From: Pseudocitrobacter corydidari
Lineage (GTDB): Bacteria > Pseudomonadota > Gammaproteobacteria > Enterobacterales > Enterobacteriaceae
NCBI RefSeq assembly: GCF_021172065.1
Contig: NZ_CP087880.1
Location: 2,394,583-2,458,582 of the forward strand
Length of the DNA: 64,000 bases
Direction: 5' to 3'
The position numbers and the translations under genes were made by a program. Positions 1-7,233 of this stretch are shown one piece after another. The stretch's first letter is position 1. The number at the start of each line of letters is the position of its first letter. The notes under the pieces are model-generated. The model was not told the DNA's origin and searched no databases. It saw nothing but the letters and a program-made list of their open reading frames with translations.

Positions 1-207
1 GTACACATCCACGCCCAGTTTCTGCAGTTCTTCGTAGTGGTCTGCTACGTCGCCCAGTTCAGTCGGGCAAACGAAGGTGAAGTCAGCCGGATAGAAGAAG
101 AATACGCTCCAGCGACCTTCGGTATCTTTCTCGGTTACTTCGATGAATTCGCCGTTTTTGAATGCCTGGTTTTTGAAAGGTTTGATTTTAGTGTTAATTA
201 AGGACAT
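1..207 (-). CDS. ahpC: AhpC peroxiredoxin, N-terminal part (gene runs off the left edge)
   Basis: Small subunit of alkyl hydroperoxide reductase, a cytoplasmic 2-Cys peroxiredoxin that reduces H2O2 and organic peroxides and is recycled by AhpF. Only the first 69 codons are in the window. They begin [19 protein letters not shown] and contain the peroxidatic motif FTFVCPTE with Cys47 (counting Met1). The start ATG is at 207, with a purine-rich ribosome site just upstream on the minus strand (complement of tacttcctcc, 211-220). It is divergent from dsbG, the same arrangement as in E. coli. Resolving Cys and C-terminus lie outside the window. Confidence 0.97.
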   Translation of the reverse strand, partial: MSLINTKIKPFKNQAFKNGEFIEVTEKDTEGRWSVFFFYPADFTFVCPTELGDVADHYEELQKLGVDVY

Positions 208-618
208 CTATACTTCCTCCGTGTTTTCGTTGAGTTGTAAGTTAACGAAATTTGGTTGATAGGGCCAATGCGTTTCCATTATCAAATCAATAAGCGTTAC
301 CTTACAACCGACTCAAGACAACATTGTGAACCTGAAAATGAGTAAGGCACGAAACGCCCCTTACCCGTCTAATCTGCGTAAAGTAAAAAGGCCCCCTCTT
401 CAGGCGGCCCCGTTACCTGAACACCCGTCGGTGGATTCAGCGCCAGCCAGGCTGGCTATATGTTGCGCTCTACATTACCTTAACAAAGGTTGTAACAGCT
501 AAGGGATTACATCACCCCACTCTTCAAAGGGCAATCCACCACCGGTTGGTCTTATCTATGGTTGTGATAGGCTACACCATTCCTTTCATCTTACGGACTG
601 ATTTTACAGAGATTTTCT
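208..618. promoter_or_regulatory. ahpC/dsbG divergent intergenic region with possible OxyR sites and small hairpins
   Basis: A 411-bp region without a convincing gene. Near ahpC, 258-294 holds a GATAG...ATTATC...AATAAG arrangement that resembles the OxyR-bound ahpC promoter of enterobacteria. Near dsbG, 552-575 (CTATggttgtGATAG) is a second OxyR-like half-site pair. The centre (395-470) has small inverted repeats: TTCAGG/CCTGAA around 401-422 and GCCAGCC/GGCTGGC around 441-456. OxyR control of ahpC and dsbG is known in E. coli; the exact operators here are inferred by eye and weak. Confidence 0.35.
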
Positions 619-1365
619 ATGCTAAAACGTTCTTTACTCCTCACCCTTCTCCCCCTGTTCGCCCACGCGGAAGAGCTCCCTGCGCCGGTAAAAGCCATCG
701 AAAAACAGGGTATTACCATCATAAAACCGTTTGACGCACCCGCAGGTATGAAAGGCTATCTCGGTAAATATCAGGATATGGGCGTGGCTATCTATGTGAC
801 ACCTGACGGCAAACACGCCATTTCCGGCTATATGTATGATGAGAAAGGGCAAAATCTCAGTGAGCAGCTGTTCCAGAAAGAGATTTATACCCCAGCCGGG
901 CAGGAAATGTGGAAGCGTATGGAAAAAAGCGCGTGGTTACTGGACGGTAAAAAAGACGCGCCGGTCGTCCTGTACGTTTTCGCCGATCCGTTCTGCCCGT
1001 ATTGCAAGCAGTTCTGGCAGCAGGCGCGTTCGTGGGTTGATGCGGGAAAAGTGCAGCTTCGCACATTGTTGGTTGGCGTTATCAAACCTGAAAGCCCGGA
1101 CACCGCTGCGGCCATTCTGGCGACGAAAGATCCTGCCAAAACCTGGCATGACTATGAGCAATCCGGTGGAAAATTGAAGCTCACCCTTCCCGCGACCCCA
1201 GCAGCGGATGCGATGCGTACATTAAATGAAAATCAGAAACTGATGGATGACCTAGGCGCAAACGTCACACCCGCCATTTACTATATGAATAAAGAAGGCC
1301 AGTTACAGCAGGTCGTCGGCCTGCCTGATGCCCAAAAACTGAAGGTCATGATGGGCGAAGAGTAA
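619..1365 (+). CDS. dsbG: DsbG periplasmic thiol:disulfide isomerase/chaperone
   Basis: Periplasmic thioredoxin-fold protein that protects single cysteines from sulfenylation and isomerises disulfides, kept reduced by DsbD. It is 248 aa, the family length. An N-terminal signal peptide ([17 protein letters not shown]) precedes the dimerisation domain. The active site CPYC is Cys126-Cys129 in [14 protein letters not shown], and the cis-Pro loop is NVTPAIYY near the C-terminus. The ATG at 619 is chosen because it directly starts the signal peptide. It stands alone, divergent from ahpC, and is followed by a terminator-like hairpin. Confidence 0.97.
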   Translation: MLKRSLLLTLLPLFAHAEELPAPVKAIEKQGITIIKPFDAPAGMKGYLGKYQDMGVAIYVTPDGKHAISGYMYDEKGQNLSEQLFQKEIYTPAGQEMWKRMEKSAWLLDGKKDAPVVLYVFADPFCPYCKQFWQQARSWVDAGKVQLRTLLVGVIKPESPDTAAAILATKDPAKTWHDYEQSGGKLKLTLPATPAADAMRTLNENQKLMDDLGANVTPAIYYMNKEGQLQQVVGLPDAQKLKVMMGEE

Positions 1366-1373
1366 TTAACCCA

Positions 1374-1414
1374 GGGTGATTGTATAAAAATAAAATATTA
1401 ATCACCTTGTTTTC
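1374..1414 (+). terminator. Putative dsbG terminator
   Basis: GGTGATT (1375-1381) pairs with AATCACC (1400-1406) across an A/T-rich loop and is followed by TTGTTTTC. It lies 9 bases after the dsbG stop. Weak-to-moderate intrinsic terminator by inspection. Confidence 0.5.
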
Positions 1415-1569
1415 TATGATCAGTAGTAAAACACTATTTTCTGATATATATTTAGTCAGGATGTAAGGTGCTTTAAGTTTTACGAAAACATGGAATGTTA
1501 ATAATCTTCACGGTACAGGATAGCTTCAGCGCCTTCTCTGCTATCTGTACCGATAACAAGGACAACATA

Positions 1570-2484
1570 ATGGCTAACCTCTATGATCTAAAGCGGTTCG
1601 ATCTTAACTTATTAGTTATTTTTGAATGCATTTATCAACATCTCAGCATCAGTAAAGCCGCGGAGACGCTGTTTATTACCCCGTCCGCCGTCAGCCAGTC
1701 ATTACAGCGCTTGCGCATTCAGCTCAACGACCCGCTGTTCGTGCGTTCTGGCAAAGGGATCACGCCTACAACGGTCGGCGTTAACCTGCATCATCACCTC
1801 GCGGACAATCTGGAACAGCTGGAAAAAACCATCAATATCATGAGTCATTCGGAACTAACGAAGCGCTTTGTGATTTATGGTCCACAGATTTTTATTTCCG
1901 GCCCCGTTATCAATATCGTAACCCGTTTGCTGGACGATGCCAGCATAGAAGTTGCCCATTACGATTACGTCGCAACCTCCGATAACATCGAAGATTTAAT
2001 GAGTTACAGAAAGGCCGATTTGGTTTTAAGCACCTCGCCTATTATTAACCGTTCGGTAATCTGCGAACCCTTTAAAGAGGTGCCTACGGTGTTAGTCTGC
2101 CGCGAGGATCACCCTCGTTTGGGAGAACGCGCAACACGGGAAGAGATTCTTCTGGAACGTTTCGCGACTTACACAACGGAAGAACCGGGTATTAAAGGTT
2201 ATCAGACGGAAGTGGATGAGCAGTACCTGGGCAGACGCACAGGATTACGCACTAATTCACTTATTGGTATGGTCAACATCATTCAGAAAACCGATTTAAT
2301 CGGCATTATTCCGCGTGAATTTTTTGATTATTTAGGTGAGCATAGCAGGCTGAGAGAAATTAGCACACCTGAACCATTACCGTCGATAATGATATACATT
2401 ATCTATAATCGTTCGTCGATGAACACGCCATCATTCGCCAAAGTGATTGAAAAAATCGCGACGTATAATGAATTATTTGAGTGA
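1570..2484 (+). CDS. ybdO: LysR-type regulator YbdO
   Basis: LysR-family DNA-binding regulator, 304 aa. The N-terminal winged HTH (about residues 8-66) contains FDLNLLVIFECIYQHLSISK and the recognition segment SAVSQSLQRLR. A periplasmic-binding-protein-like effector domain follows. The frame is open back to 1495, but ATG 1570 is preferred: AAGGA at 1558-1562 precedes it and the predicted N-terminus fits the family. The position between dsbG and ybdN matches E. coli ybdO. The inducer cannot be read from the sequence. The upstream 200 bp are AT-rich and hold no other gene. Confidence 0.9.
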   Translation: MANLYDLKRFDLNLLVIFECIYQHLSISKAAETLFITPSAVSQSLQRLRIQLNDPLFVRSGKGITPTTVGVNLHHHLADNLEQLEKTINIMSHSELTKRFVIYGPQIFISGPVINIVTRLLDDASIEVAHYDYVATSDNIEDLMSYRKADLVLSTSPIINRSVICEPFKEVPTVLVCREDHPRLGERATREEILLERFATYTTEEPGIKGYQTEVDEQYLGRRTGLRTNSLIGMVNIIQKTDLIGIIPREFFDYLGEHSRLREISTPEPLPSIMIYIIYNRSSMNTPSFAKVIEKIATYNELFE

Positions 2485-2634
2485 ATTGATTATTGATATA
2501 CATTCATACTCATAATGCATATCTATCAACAAATGTATCTTACAGTAACCATTAATTAAAATATTACATTCGCCATCCTTGTCGTTATATGATAGCAAGA
2601 AATCACGCCACATATTTCGCAAGGATTGCCGACA

Positions 2635-3858
2635 ATGACGTTATTAAAGGTTCCATTATCCTGTACTGTGTTGGAAGCCAGCCAGCATCGCGCAGCCTGG
2701 GCCTTACAGAATTTCCCCCGTGTTTGCGTCTCCTTTTCAGGTGGTAAAGATTCCACGGTAATGCTTCATATTACCGCGCTGCTGGCGCGAGAAATGGGTA
2801 AGAAAATCAGCGTTCTGTTTATCGACTGGGAAGCGCAATTTTCCAGTACCATTACCCATTGCGAACGCATGCGCGATCTCTATAAAGATGTTATCGAGAA
2901 TTTCTATTGGGTGGCGATTCCCCTTACTACACAAAATGCCCTTACTCAGTTTGAACCCGAATGGCAATGCTGGGAGCCAGGTGCGCAATGGGTACGGCAG
3001 CCGCCAGAAGGCGCGATAACCGACCCGACAATATTCCCGTTTTATCGCCAGGGCTGTACTTTCGAAAGCTTTGTCCAAAGCTTTGCGGAGTGGTTTTCAC
3101 AACAACGACCGGCAGCCATGCTGGTCGGGATCCGCGCCGATGAATCCTATAATCGATTCCTGACCATCTCATCGCAGCGCAAGCAGCGTTTCGCCGATGA
3201 TAAACCCTGGACTACCGCCGCGCCTGGCGGCCATGCCTGGTACGTGTATCCCATTTATGACTGGAAAACAGCGGATATCTGGACCTGGTTCGCCCGCACT
3301 AAGCACTGCTATAACCCCTTGTACAACCTGATGTACCAGGCTGGCGTACCACCCCGCAACATGCGCATTTGTGAACCCTTCGGGCCGGAACAGCGCCAGG
3401 GGCTATGGCTCTATCATGTACTCGAACCTGAGCGTTGGGCCGCGATGTGCCAGCGCGTGAGCGGCGTGCACAGCGGCGGTGTATATGCCGGGCGCGATAA
3501 CCAGTTTTATGGTCATCGCAAAATCGAGAAGCCCGCGCACCACAGCTGGCGCAGCTATGCGATGTTTTTGTTGCAGAGCATGCCGCAAACCACCGCTGAG
3601 CATTACCGCAATAAAATTGCGGTTTACCTGCACTGGTATCAAAAACAGGGTATGGACGACATTCCCGATAGTCAGGAAGGCGACGTGGGCTCTAAAGATA
3701 TCCCGTCCTGGCGACGCATCTGCAAGGTTCTGTTGAATAACGATTACTGGTGCCGGGCTCTCTCTTTCAGTCCGACAAAGGCCACCCACTATCAGCGCTA
3801 CCGCGAGCGCATAAACCAAAAACGGCAACAATGGGGGATCCTGTGCAACAACAATTAA
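2635..3858 (+). CDS. ybdN: YbdN, PP-loop (PAPS-reductase-like) protein, IbrA family
   Basis: 407-aa cytoplasmic protein of the phosphoadenosine-phosphosulfate reductase/PP-loop ATPase superfamily. The nucleotide-binding loop SFSGGKDSTVM lies at residues 33-43, with ADESYNRF and a C-terminal DUF3440-like region beyond. Start ATG 2635 has AAGGA at 2621-2625 with 9-base spacing; a TTG nine bases earlier is less likely. Its last codons overlap ybdM. E. coli IbrA/IbrB, regulators of immunoglobulin-binding protein genes, are homologues of YbdN/YbdM. The chemistry is unknown; true PAPS reduction is unlikely because the C-terminal catalytic Cys motif of CysH is not seen. Confidence 0.9.
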   Translation: MTLLKVPLSCTVLEASQHRAAWALQNFPRVCVSFSGGKDSTVMLHITALLAREMGKKISVLFIDWEAQFSSTITHCERMRDLYKDVIENFYWVAIPLTTQNALTQFEPEWQCWEPGAQWVRQPPEGAITDPTIFPFYRQGCTFESFVQSFAEWFSQQRPAAMLVGIRADESYNRFLTISSQRKQRFADDKPWTTAAPGGHAWYVYPIYDWKTADIWTWFARTKHCYNPLYNLMYQAGVPPRNMRICEPFGPEQRQGLWLYHVLEPERWAAMCQRVSGVHSGGVYAGRDNQFYGHRKIEKPAHHSWRSYAMFLLQSMPQTTAEHYRNKIAVYLHWYQKQGMDDIPDSQEGDVGSKDIPSWRRICKVLLNNDYWCRALSFSPTKATHYQRYRERINQKRQQWGILCNNN

Positions 3859-4469
3859 TTAATGATATGACCACCTGGCTAGAATCGCTTGATGTCGAGG
3901 CGCGTATAGAAGCGATCAATCACTTTCGCCAGGCACTGCATGGCGTGAGCCCCTTTAACGATCAGCCTGTGGATTGTGTGATTTGGGTAAAAGAAGAACA
4001 GATTGCACCAAACGCCTACAATCCCAATAACATGGCACCGCCGGAAAAACGACTGCTACAGAAATCGCTGGAGGCAGACGGTTTTACACAGCCGCTGGTC
4101 GTGATGGATAAAGATGGCCATCAGTATGAAATTGTGGATGGTTTTCACCGCTATGCGCTCGCCAGCAGCAAACCAGCCTTGAAAAAGCAGTTTAAAGGCT
4201 ACCTGCCCATCACCAGTATCGATAGCCGCAGCACCACGTTGCCATCGCGCATGGCGGCCACCGTGCGACACAACCGCGCGCGTGGGCGACATCAAATTAA
4301 TGCGATGTCGGATATCGTGCTGGAACTGGCGCGTCTGGGCTGGGACGATGAGAAAATCAGCAAAGAGCTGGGGATGGACAGCGACGAAGTGCTGCGTCTG
4401 AAGCAGATTAACGGCCTGCTCGAAATGTTCGGCGATCGTAATTTCTCACAGGCCTGGACCGTTAAATAA
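3843..4469 (+). CDS. ybdM: YbdM, ParB/Srx-fold protein, IbrB family
   Basis: About 208 aa. The N-terminal part has a ParB/sulfiredoxin-like nucleotide-binding domain with VDGFHRYALA (near residues 95-105) and EEQIAPNAYNPNNM. A C-terminal HTH-like segment follows (EKISKELGMDSDEVLRLKQ). The start is ambiguous: GTG 3843 sits 4 bases after GGGGGA (3833-3838) and gives the length of the E. coli protein, while ATG 3831 would add four residues. Either way it overlaps the end of ybdN, so the two are translationally coupled. Convergent with ybdL. Function unknown; predicted partner of YbdN. Confidence 0.85.
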   Translation: MQQQLINDMTTWLESLDVEARIEAINHFRQALHGVSPFNDQPVDCVIWVKEEQIAPNAYNPNNMAPPEKRLLQKSLEADGFTQPLVVMDKDGHQYEIVDGFHRYALASSKPALKKQFKGYLPITSIDSRSTTLPSRMAATVRHNRARGRHQINAMSDIVLELARLGWDDEKISKELGMDSDEVLRLKQINGLLEMFGDRNFSQAWTVK

Positions 4470-5630
4470 TCAGAGCTGGCGCAAGCGTTCTGCCGCCGCC
4501 AGCAGAGTCGATTCCTGCTTGGCAAAGCACAGACGAATGAGTTTATGCGGGAATGGATCGGCGCAAAAAACCGATAACGGAATCGCGGCAACGCCCACCT
4601 CGGTCGTCAGCCACTGGCAGAAGCTCACGTCATCCTTATCAGAGATAGCGCTGTAATCGGCTAGAAAGAAATAGGTGCCTTCACAGGGCAGAATTTCCAG
4701 TCGGCTCTCTCTCAACGCTTCAATAAACAGATCTCGCCGCTCACGGTAAAACGTGGGCAAATGGCGATAGTGCTCCGGCTGGGCACGCAGCATATCCGCC
4801 AATGCCAGCTGCGCCGGGGTATTTACCGCAAAGGTCAAATACTGATGCACTTTGCGCAATTCGGCACTTATCGCCGCTGGCGCAATGCAGTAGCCAACCT
4901 TCCAGCCCGTCATATGATAGGTTTTGCCAAACGAGGAGACCGCGATAGCCCGTTCACGCAGTTGCGGATGGGCCAGCACGCTGGCGTGGCCCTGCGGATC
5001 AAAGCAGATATGTTCGTAGACTTCATCGCTCAGTACATAGATTTCCCGCTCCGCTATCGCCTGCCAGAGTGAGGCAAAATCCGCCGTATGCCAGACGGTG
5101 GCAGACGGGTTGTGCGGCGTGTTGAGAATCACCAGCCGCGTTTTATCGCTCAGTAAGGCGCGAAACGCGGCCCAGTTAACACGAAAATGCGGCGGCTGTA
5201 GCGCGATGCGCTTAAGTACGCCGCCGGACAACTCCACTGCTGGCGCATAGCTGTCATAGCTCGGGTCAAAACAGATGACCTCATCACCCGGACGCACCAG
5301 CGCGGTGATTGCCGCATAGAGCGCTTCCGTCGCGCCTGCCGTCACGGTGATATCGCTATTGGCGTCCGGCGTGTAGCCGTATAACGCCCCGGTTTTTTCG
5401 GCAATGGCGTCGCGCAGCGCCTGTACGCCAGTCATTGGCGCGTACTGGTTCGCGCCTGCGGCAACGTGATGCGCCAACCGCTCCTGCAAGTAGCGCGGGC
5501 CATCGAAATCCGGAAAACCCTGCGACAAATTAATCGCCTGATGTTTAATCGCCAGTGCACTCATTTGCGTGAAAATGGTGGTGCCGAGATTAGGTAATTT
5601 ACTCTGTGGGATCAGTGGGTTGTGCGTCAT
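4470..5630 (-). CDS. ybdL: YbdL methionine aminotransferase
   Basis: PLP-dependent fold-type I aminotransferase, 386 aa, the same length as E. coli YbdL, which prefers methionine, histidine and phenylalanine with 2-oxo acids. Visible landmarks are NLSQGFPDFDGP near the N-terminus, ILNTPHNPSATVW (substrate/PLP-binding NPxG-like segment), LSDEVYEHICFD, and the PLP lysine in SSFGKTYHMTGWKVGY. It abuts the ybdM stop and is divergent from ybdH. The two-copy MetJ operator upstream fits a role in methionine or methylthio-oxobutyrate metabolism. Confidence 0.94.
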   Translation of the reverse strand: MTHNPLIPQSKLPNLGTTIFTQMSALAIKHQAINLSQGFPDFDGPRYLQERLAHHVAAGANQYAPMTGVQALRDAIAEKTGALYGYTPDANSDITVTAGATEALYAAITALVRPGDEVICFDPSYDSYAPAVELSGGVLKRIALQPPHFRVNWAAFRALLSDKTRLVILNTPHNPSATVWHTADFASLWQAIAEREIYVLSDEVYEHICFDPQGHASVLAHPQLRERAIAVSSFGKTYHMTGWKVGYCIAPAAISAELRKVHQYLTFAVNTPAQLALADMLRAQPEHYRHLPTFYRERRDLFIEALRESRLEILPCEGTYFFLADYSAISDKDDVSFCQWLTTEVGVAAIPLSVFCADPFPHKLIRLCFAKQESTLLAAAERLRQL

Positions 5631-5696
5631 TATTGTTGTTCCATCTGTGATGCAGTGTTGAAGCCACTATAACACGATGCTAGTATTTGGCAATCA

Positions 5697-5712
5697 AGAC
5701 GTTTAGACGTCT
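5697..5712. promoter_or_regulatory. Tandem MetJ operator (two met boxes)
   Basis: AGACGTTT (5697-5704) lies directly beside AGACGTCT (5705-5712). MetJ binds tandem 8-bp boxes with consensus AGACGTCT; the second copy is perfect and the first differs at one base. It lies between ybdL (start 5630) and ybdH (start 5745), where it can control both. Confidence 0.85.
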
Positions 5713-5744
5713 ATAAAACAATAATATCCTGAGGCACAACATCT

Positions 5745-6833
5745 ATGAATCAAACTGATATTCGCGTGGTCACCGGCCCTGCCAACTACTTCTCGCACCC
5801 CGACAGCCTGCAACGTCTGAACGATTTTTTCAGCCCGGAGCAACTCTCCCGCGCGGTGTGGATTTACGGCGAAAAAGCAATTGCAGGCGCACGCCCTTAT
5901 CTGCCGGAATGCGCCACTGCACCGGGATCAACGCAGATTTTGTTCACCGGCCACTGTAGCGAACGGGATGTGAACGCACTGGTCGCGCAGGCTGGCGATA
6001 ACCGCAGCGTTGTCATTGGCGTAGGCGGCGGCGCGCTGCTTGATACGGTGAAATCCGTTGCGCGCCGGCTGAATATACCGTTTGTCGCTATCCCCACTAT
6101 CGCCGCGACTTGCGCCGCATGGACGCCGCTTTCCGTGTGGTATAACGATGCCGGTCAGGCGCTGCATTTTGAGATTTTCGACGACGCCAACTTCCTGGTA
6201 CTGGTCGAGCCGCGCATTATCCTCAACGCGCCGGCGGAATATCTGCTGGCGGGCATTGGCGACACCTTAGCGAAATGGTATGAAGCCGTGGTTCTCGCCC
6301 CGCAACCGGAAACGCTGCCGCTGACGGTACGCCTGGGCATTAATGGCGCGCTGGCGATTCGGGATGTGCTGCTGGAGAGCAGCGAGCAGGCGCTAATTGA
6401 TCAGCAGCAGGGGAAATTAACCCAGGCATTTCGCGACGTAGTAGATGCCATTATCGCGGGCGGTGGTATGGTTGGCGGCCTGGGCGAGCGCTTCACTCGC
6501 GTTGCCGCCGCGCATGCGGTGCATAACGGCCTCACCGTACTGCCGCAAACGGAGAAATTCCTCCACGGCACCAAGGTCGCCTACGGTATTCTGGTACAAA
6601 GCGCCCTGCTCGGTCAGGATGATGTGCTGGCGCAACTGGTCCAGGCCTACAAGCGCTTCCATTTACCCACTACGCTTGCGCAGCTTGACGTCGATATTCA
6701 CAACCGCGCGGAGCTCGAAAAAGTCATCGCCCATACGCTACGTCCGGTAGAATCCATTCATTTCCTGCCCATCGAACTGACGCCGGAGACGCTGTTTGCA
6801 GCCTTTGAAAAAGTGGAAAACTTCGCGGGTTAA
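5745..6833 (+). CDS. hcxA: HcxA (YbdH) hydroxycarboxylate dehydrogenase
   Basis: Iron/zinc-dependent alcohol dehydrogenase-like superfamily (glycerol dehydrogenase type), 362 aa as in E. coli YbdH, an NADPH-dependent reductase of 2-oxo acids such as 2-oxobutyrate. The nucleotide-binding GVGGGALLDTVK motif is near residue 90. The metal-binding region includes GIGDTLAKWYE and later histidines in AAAHAVHNGL and FLHGTKVAYG. The ATG at 5745 follows TCCTGAGG. Shared MetJ control with the divergent methionine aminotransferase suggests a keto-acid salvage role (inference). Confidence 0.92.
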   Translation: MNQTDIRVVTGPANYFSHPDSLQRLNDFFSPEQLSRAVWIYGEKAIAGARPYLPECATAPGSTQILFTGHCSERDVNALVAQAGDNRSVVIGVGGGALLDTVKSVARRLNIPFVAIPTIAATCAAWTPLSVWYNDAGQALHFEIFDDANFLVLVEPRIILNAPAEYLLAGIGDTLAKWYEAVVLAPQPETLPLTVRLGINGALAIRDVLLESSEQALIDQQQGKLTQAFRDVVDAIIAGGGMVGGLGERFTRVAAAHAVHNGLTVLPQTEKFLHGTKVAYGILVQSALLGQDDVLAQLVQAYKRFHLPTTLAQLDVDIHNRAELEKVIAHTLRPVESIHFLPIELTPETLFAAFEKVENFAG

Positions 6834-6859
6834 TCTATGATGCCTGATGGAACCAGACG

Positions 6860-6955
6860 ATGGTCAATCCGTATAACAGCACGCGCGAAAAACTGGCTGC
6901 GATTTACGGCTGTAAACAGGAACAAATTAGCCTGTATCTGCCAAAAGAGGGTTAA
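6860..6955 (+). CDS. Candidate 31-residue ORF between hcxA and ybdD
   Basis: Small open frame ATG 6860 to TAA 6953, reading [20 protein letters not shown] and ending SLYLPKEG. It lies 26 bases after the hcxA stop and its end overlaps the end of convergent ybdD by 4 bases. The composition looks protein-like, but there is no clear ribosome site. It could be a real small protein, a leftover of a longer gene, or chance. I recognise no family. Confidence 0.2.
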   Translation: MVNPYNSTREKLAAIYGCKQEQISLYLPKEG

Positions 6956-7149
6956 CAGCAGCGCGCGCCGCCTTTTCCACCGTAGCGGGCGTCCTGGCGA
7001 TCGCGGAAGAATTCTTCATACGTCATGGGCGTCTGGTCAGGATGGGTAACGCGCATATGTTCAACATAGTTGTCGTAATCCGGCACGCCAATCATCATTT
7101 TCGCGGCCTGGCCTAAATATTTTCCTGCTTTTGATAACGTGTCGAACAT
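6952..7149 (-). CDS. ybdD: YbdD, YbdD/YjiX (DUF466) small protein
   Basis: 65-aa protein of the DUF466 family, beginning [19 protein letters not shown] and ending GGARCC. The conserved [11 protein letters not shown] and [14 protein letters not shown] segments are present. In E. coli ybdD follows cstA, and the pair is paralogous to btsT-yjiX. YjiX/YbdD family members are needed for pyruvate uptake with their partner transporter. Here it lies 84 bases downstream of cstA on the same strand, separated by a repeated hairpin. Confidence 0.92.
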   Translation of the reverse strand: MFDTLSKAGKYLGQAAKMMIGVPDYDNYVEHMRVTHPDQTPMTYEEFFRDRQDARYGGKGGARCC

Positions 7150-7183
7150 GGTGAATTCTCATTGATTGTGGTGCGTTTTGTTC

Positions 7184-7227
7184 CCCTCACCCCGCCCTCT
7201 CCCACAGGGAGAGGTTTAGGGTGAGGG
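7184..7227. repeat. Repeated CCCTCACCC/GGGTGAGGG hairpin between cstA and ybdD
   Basis: Imperfect palindrome in which CCCTCACCC (7184-7192) pairs with GGGTGAGGG (7219-7227) and CCTCTCCC with GGGAGAGG. Related copies occur at 48554-48586 and 48624-48641 plus 49927-49949. The location after cstA suggests it shapes the cstA-ybdD mRNA, but this is inferred. Confidence 0.7.
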
Positions 7228-7233
7228 CATCTA

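Noticed and set aside
2635-3858. YbdN as a true PAPS reductase (CysH)
   Set aside because: The PP-loop is there, but the CysH catalytic Cys motif at the C-terminus and sulfate-assimilation neighbours are absent.
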